The notes under the pieces: model-generated | What the model was told of the DNA's origin: nothing | Databases searched by the model: none | Seen by the model: only the letters and a program-made list of their open reading frames with translations | Made by a program: the position numbers and the translations under genes | Part shown: in pieces, positions 39,690 to 39,731 of the stretch | Layout: every line of letters begins with the position of its first letter | How positions within the stretch are numbered: position 1 is the stretch's first letter | Assembly: GCA_900770255.1 (NCBI GenBank) | Contig: CAAGJN010000066.1 | Location: 1 to 39,731 of the forward strand | Direction of reading: 5' to 3' | DNA: 39,731 nucleotides | DNA from: Clostridia bacterium | GTDB taxonomy: Bacteria > Bacillota > Clostridia > Oscillospirales > Acutalibacteraceae

Positions 39690-39731
39690 GGGACGCGCTC
39701 CTTTCCGTTATCAGTTCATTGTAGCAGTCCA
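39679..39731 (-). CDS. C-terminal tail of an upstream gene (YqeK-like?)
   Basis: One reverse-strand frame is open from the window edge to a TGA at 39681-39679, overlapping the rsfS start by 11 bases: sixteen residues (DCYNELITERSASHDA). In many Firmicutes yqeK precedes rsfS, which suggests the identity, but another frame ends with a TGA at 39713-39711 and is equally possible. The fragment is too short to decide. Confidence 0.3.
   Translation of the reverse strand, partial: DCYNELITERSASHDA

Noticed and set aside
1..39731. CRISPR arrays, insertion sequences, phage genes
   Set aside because: No regularly spaced direct repeats, no transposase or integrase motif, and no phage structural genes were seen.

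Overview
The window looks like a chromosomal segment of a gut-type Clostridia (Oscillospiraceae/Ruminococcaceae-like; this is an inference). Genes are moderately GC-rich and intergenic regions are AT-rich, with near-consensus sigma-A promoters, strong AGGAGG ribosome sites and many intrinsic terminators. Two tRNA genes encode their own CCA ends. Housekeeping genes (leuS, rsfS, rpsU, rlmB, mnmA, tadA, luxS, mtnN) are mixed with gut-lifestyle accessory genes such as a GH30 glycosidase, metallophosphoesterases, a GDSL hydrolase and an oligopeptide-type binding lipoprotein.

Layout. 1-6.5 kb (+): after the truncated start of a divergent membrane protein come an orphan solute-binding lipoprotein, a VanZ-like protein, rlmB, and a 1,050-residue membrane protein that looks like a P1B-type ATPase with its catalytic motifs eroded. 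6.5-10.4 kb (-): corA, then a sulfur block of cysK, mnmA and an Rrf2 regulator. cysK is preceded by an undescribed-looking leader: a consensus promoter covered by a perfect inverted repeat, a 35-codon cysteine-rich leader peptide, and an intrinsic terminator. 10.5-13.2 kb (+): an AT-richer pair (LicC-like nucleotidyltransferase and ornithine-cyclodeaminase-like protein) and a cysteine hydrolase. 13.2-15.4 kb (-): a tyrosine phosphatase and a DUF2975-XRE-GNAT operon. 15.4-15.9 kb is structured non-coding DNA.

15.9-20.9 kb (-) is the most system-like block: SCP2-like protein A and a class III aminotransferase, a terminator, then a split transketolase pair and SCP2-like protein B. Two two-domain SCP2-like proteins bracket three enzymes for carbon-carbon transfer and PLP chemistry. 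I do not recognise a described pathway with this content.

21.5-24.1 kb (-): a GDSL hydrolase, metallophosphoesterase and PrsW-like protease operon. 24.2-26.2 kb (+): a GNAT protein and a secreted purple-acid-phosphatase-like protein. 26.3-28.0 kb (-): tRNA-Tyr and tRNA-Thr, and luxS-mtnN of the activated methyl cycle. 28.0-31.0 kb (+): a 51-residue protein, a YhcH-type protein, a CDF-like transporter, and a metallophosphoesterase whose Shine-Dalgarno is separated from its start by a hairpin. 31.1-39.7 kb (-): an MBL-fold protein with an altered metal motif, tadA, a CPBP protease, a GH30 glycosidase, an M24 peptidase, rpsU, leuS, rsfS, and the tail of an upstream gene.
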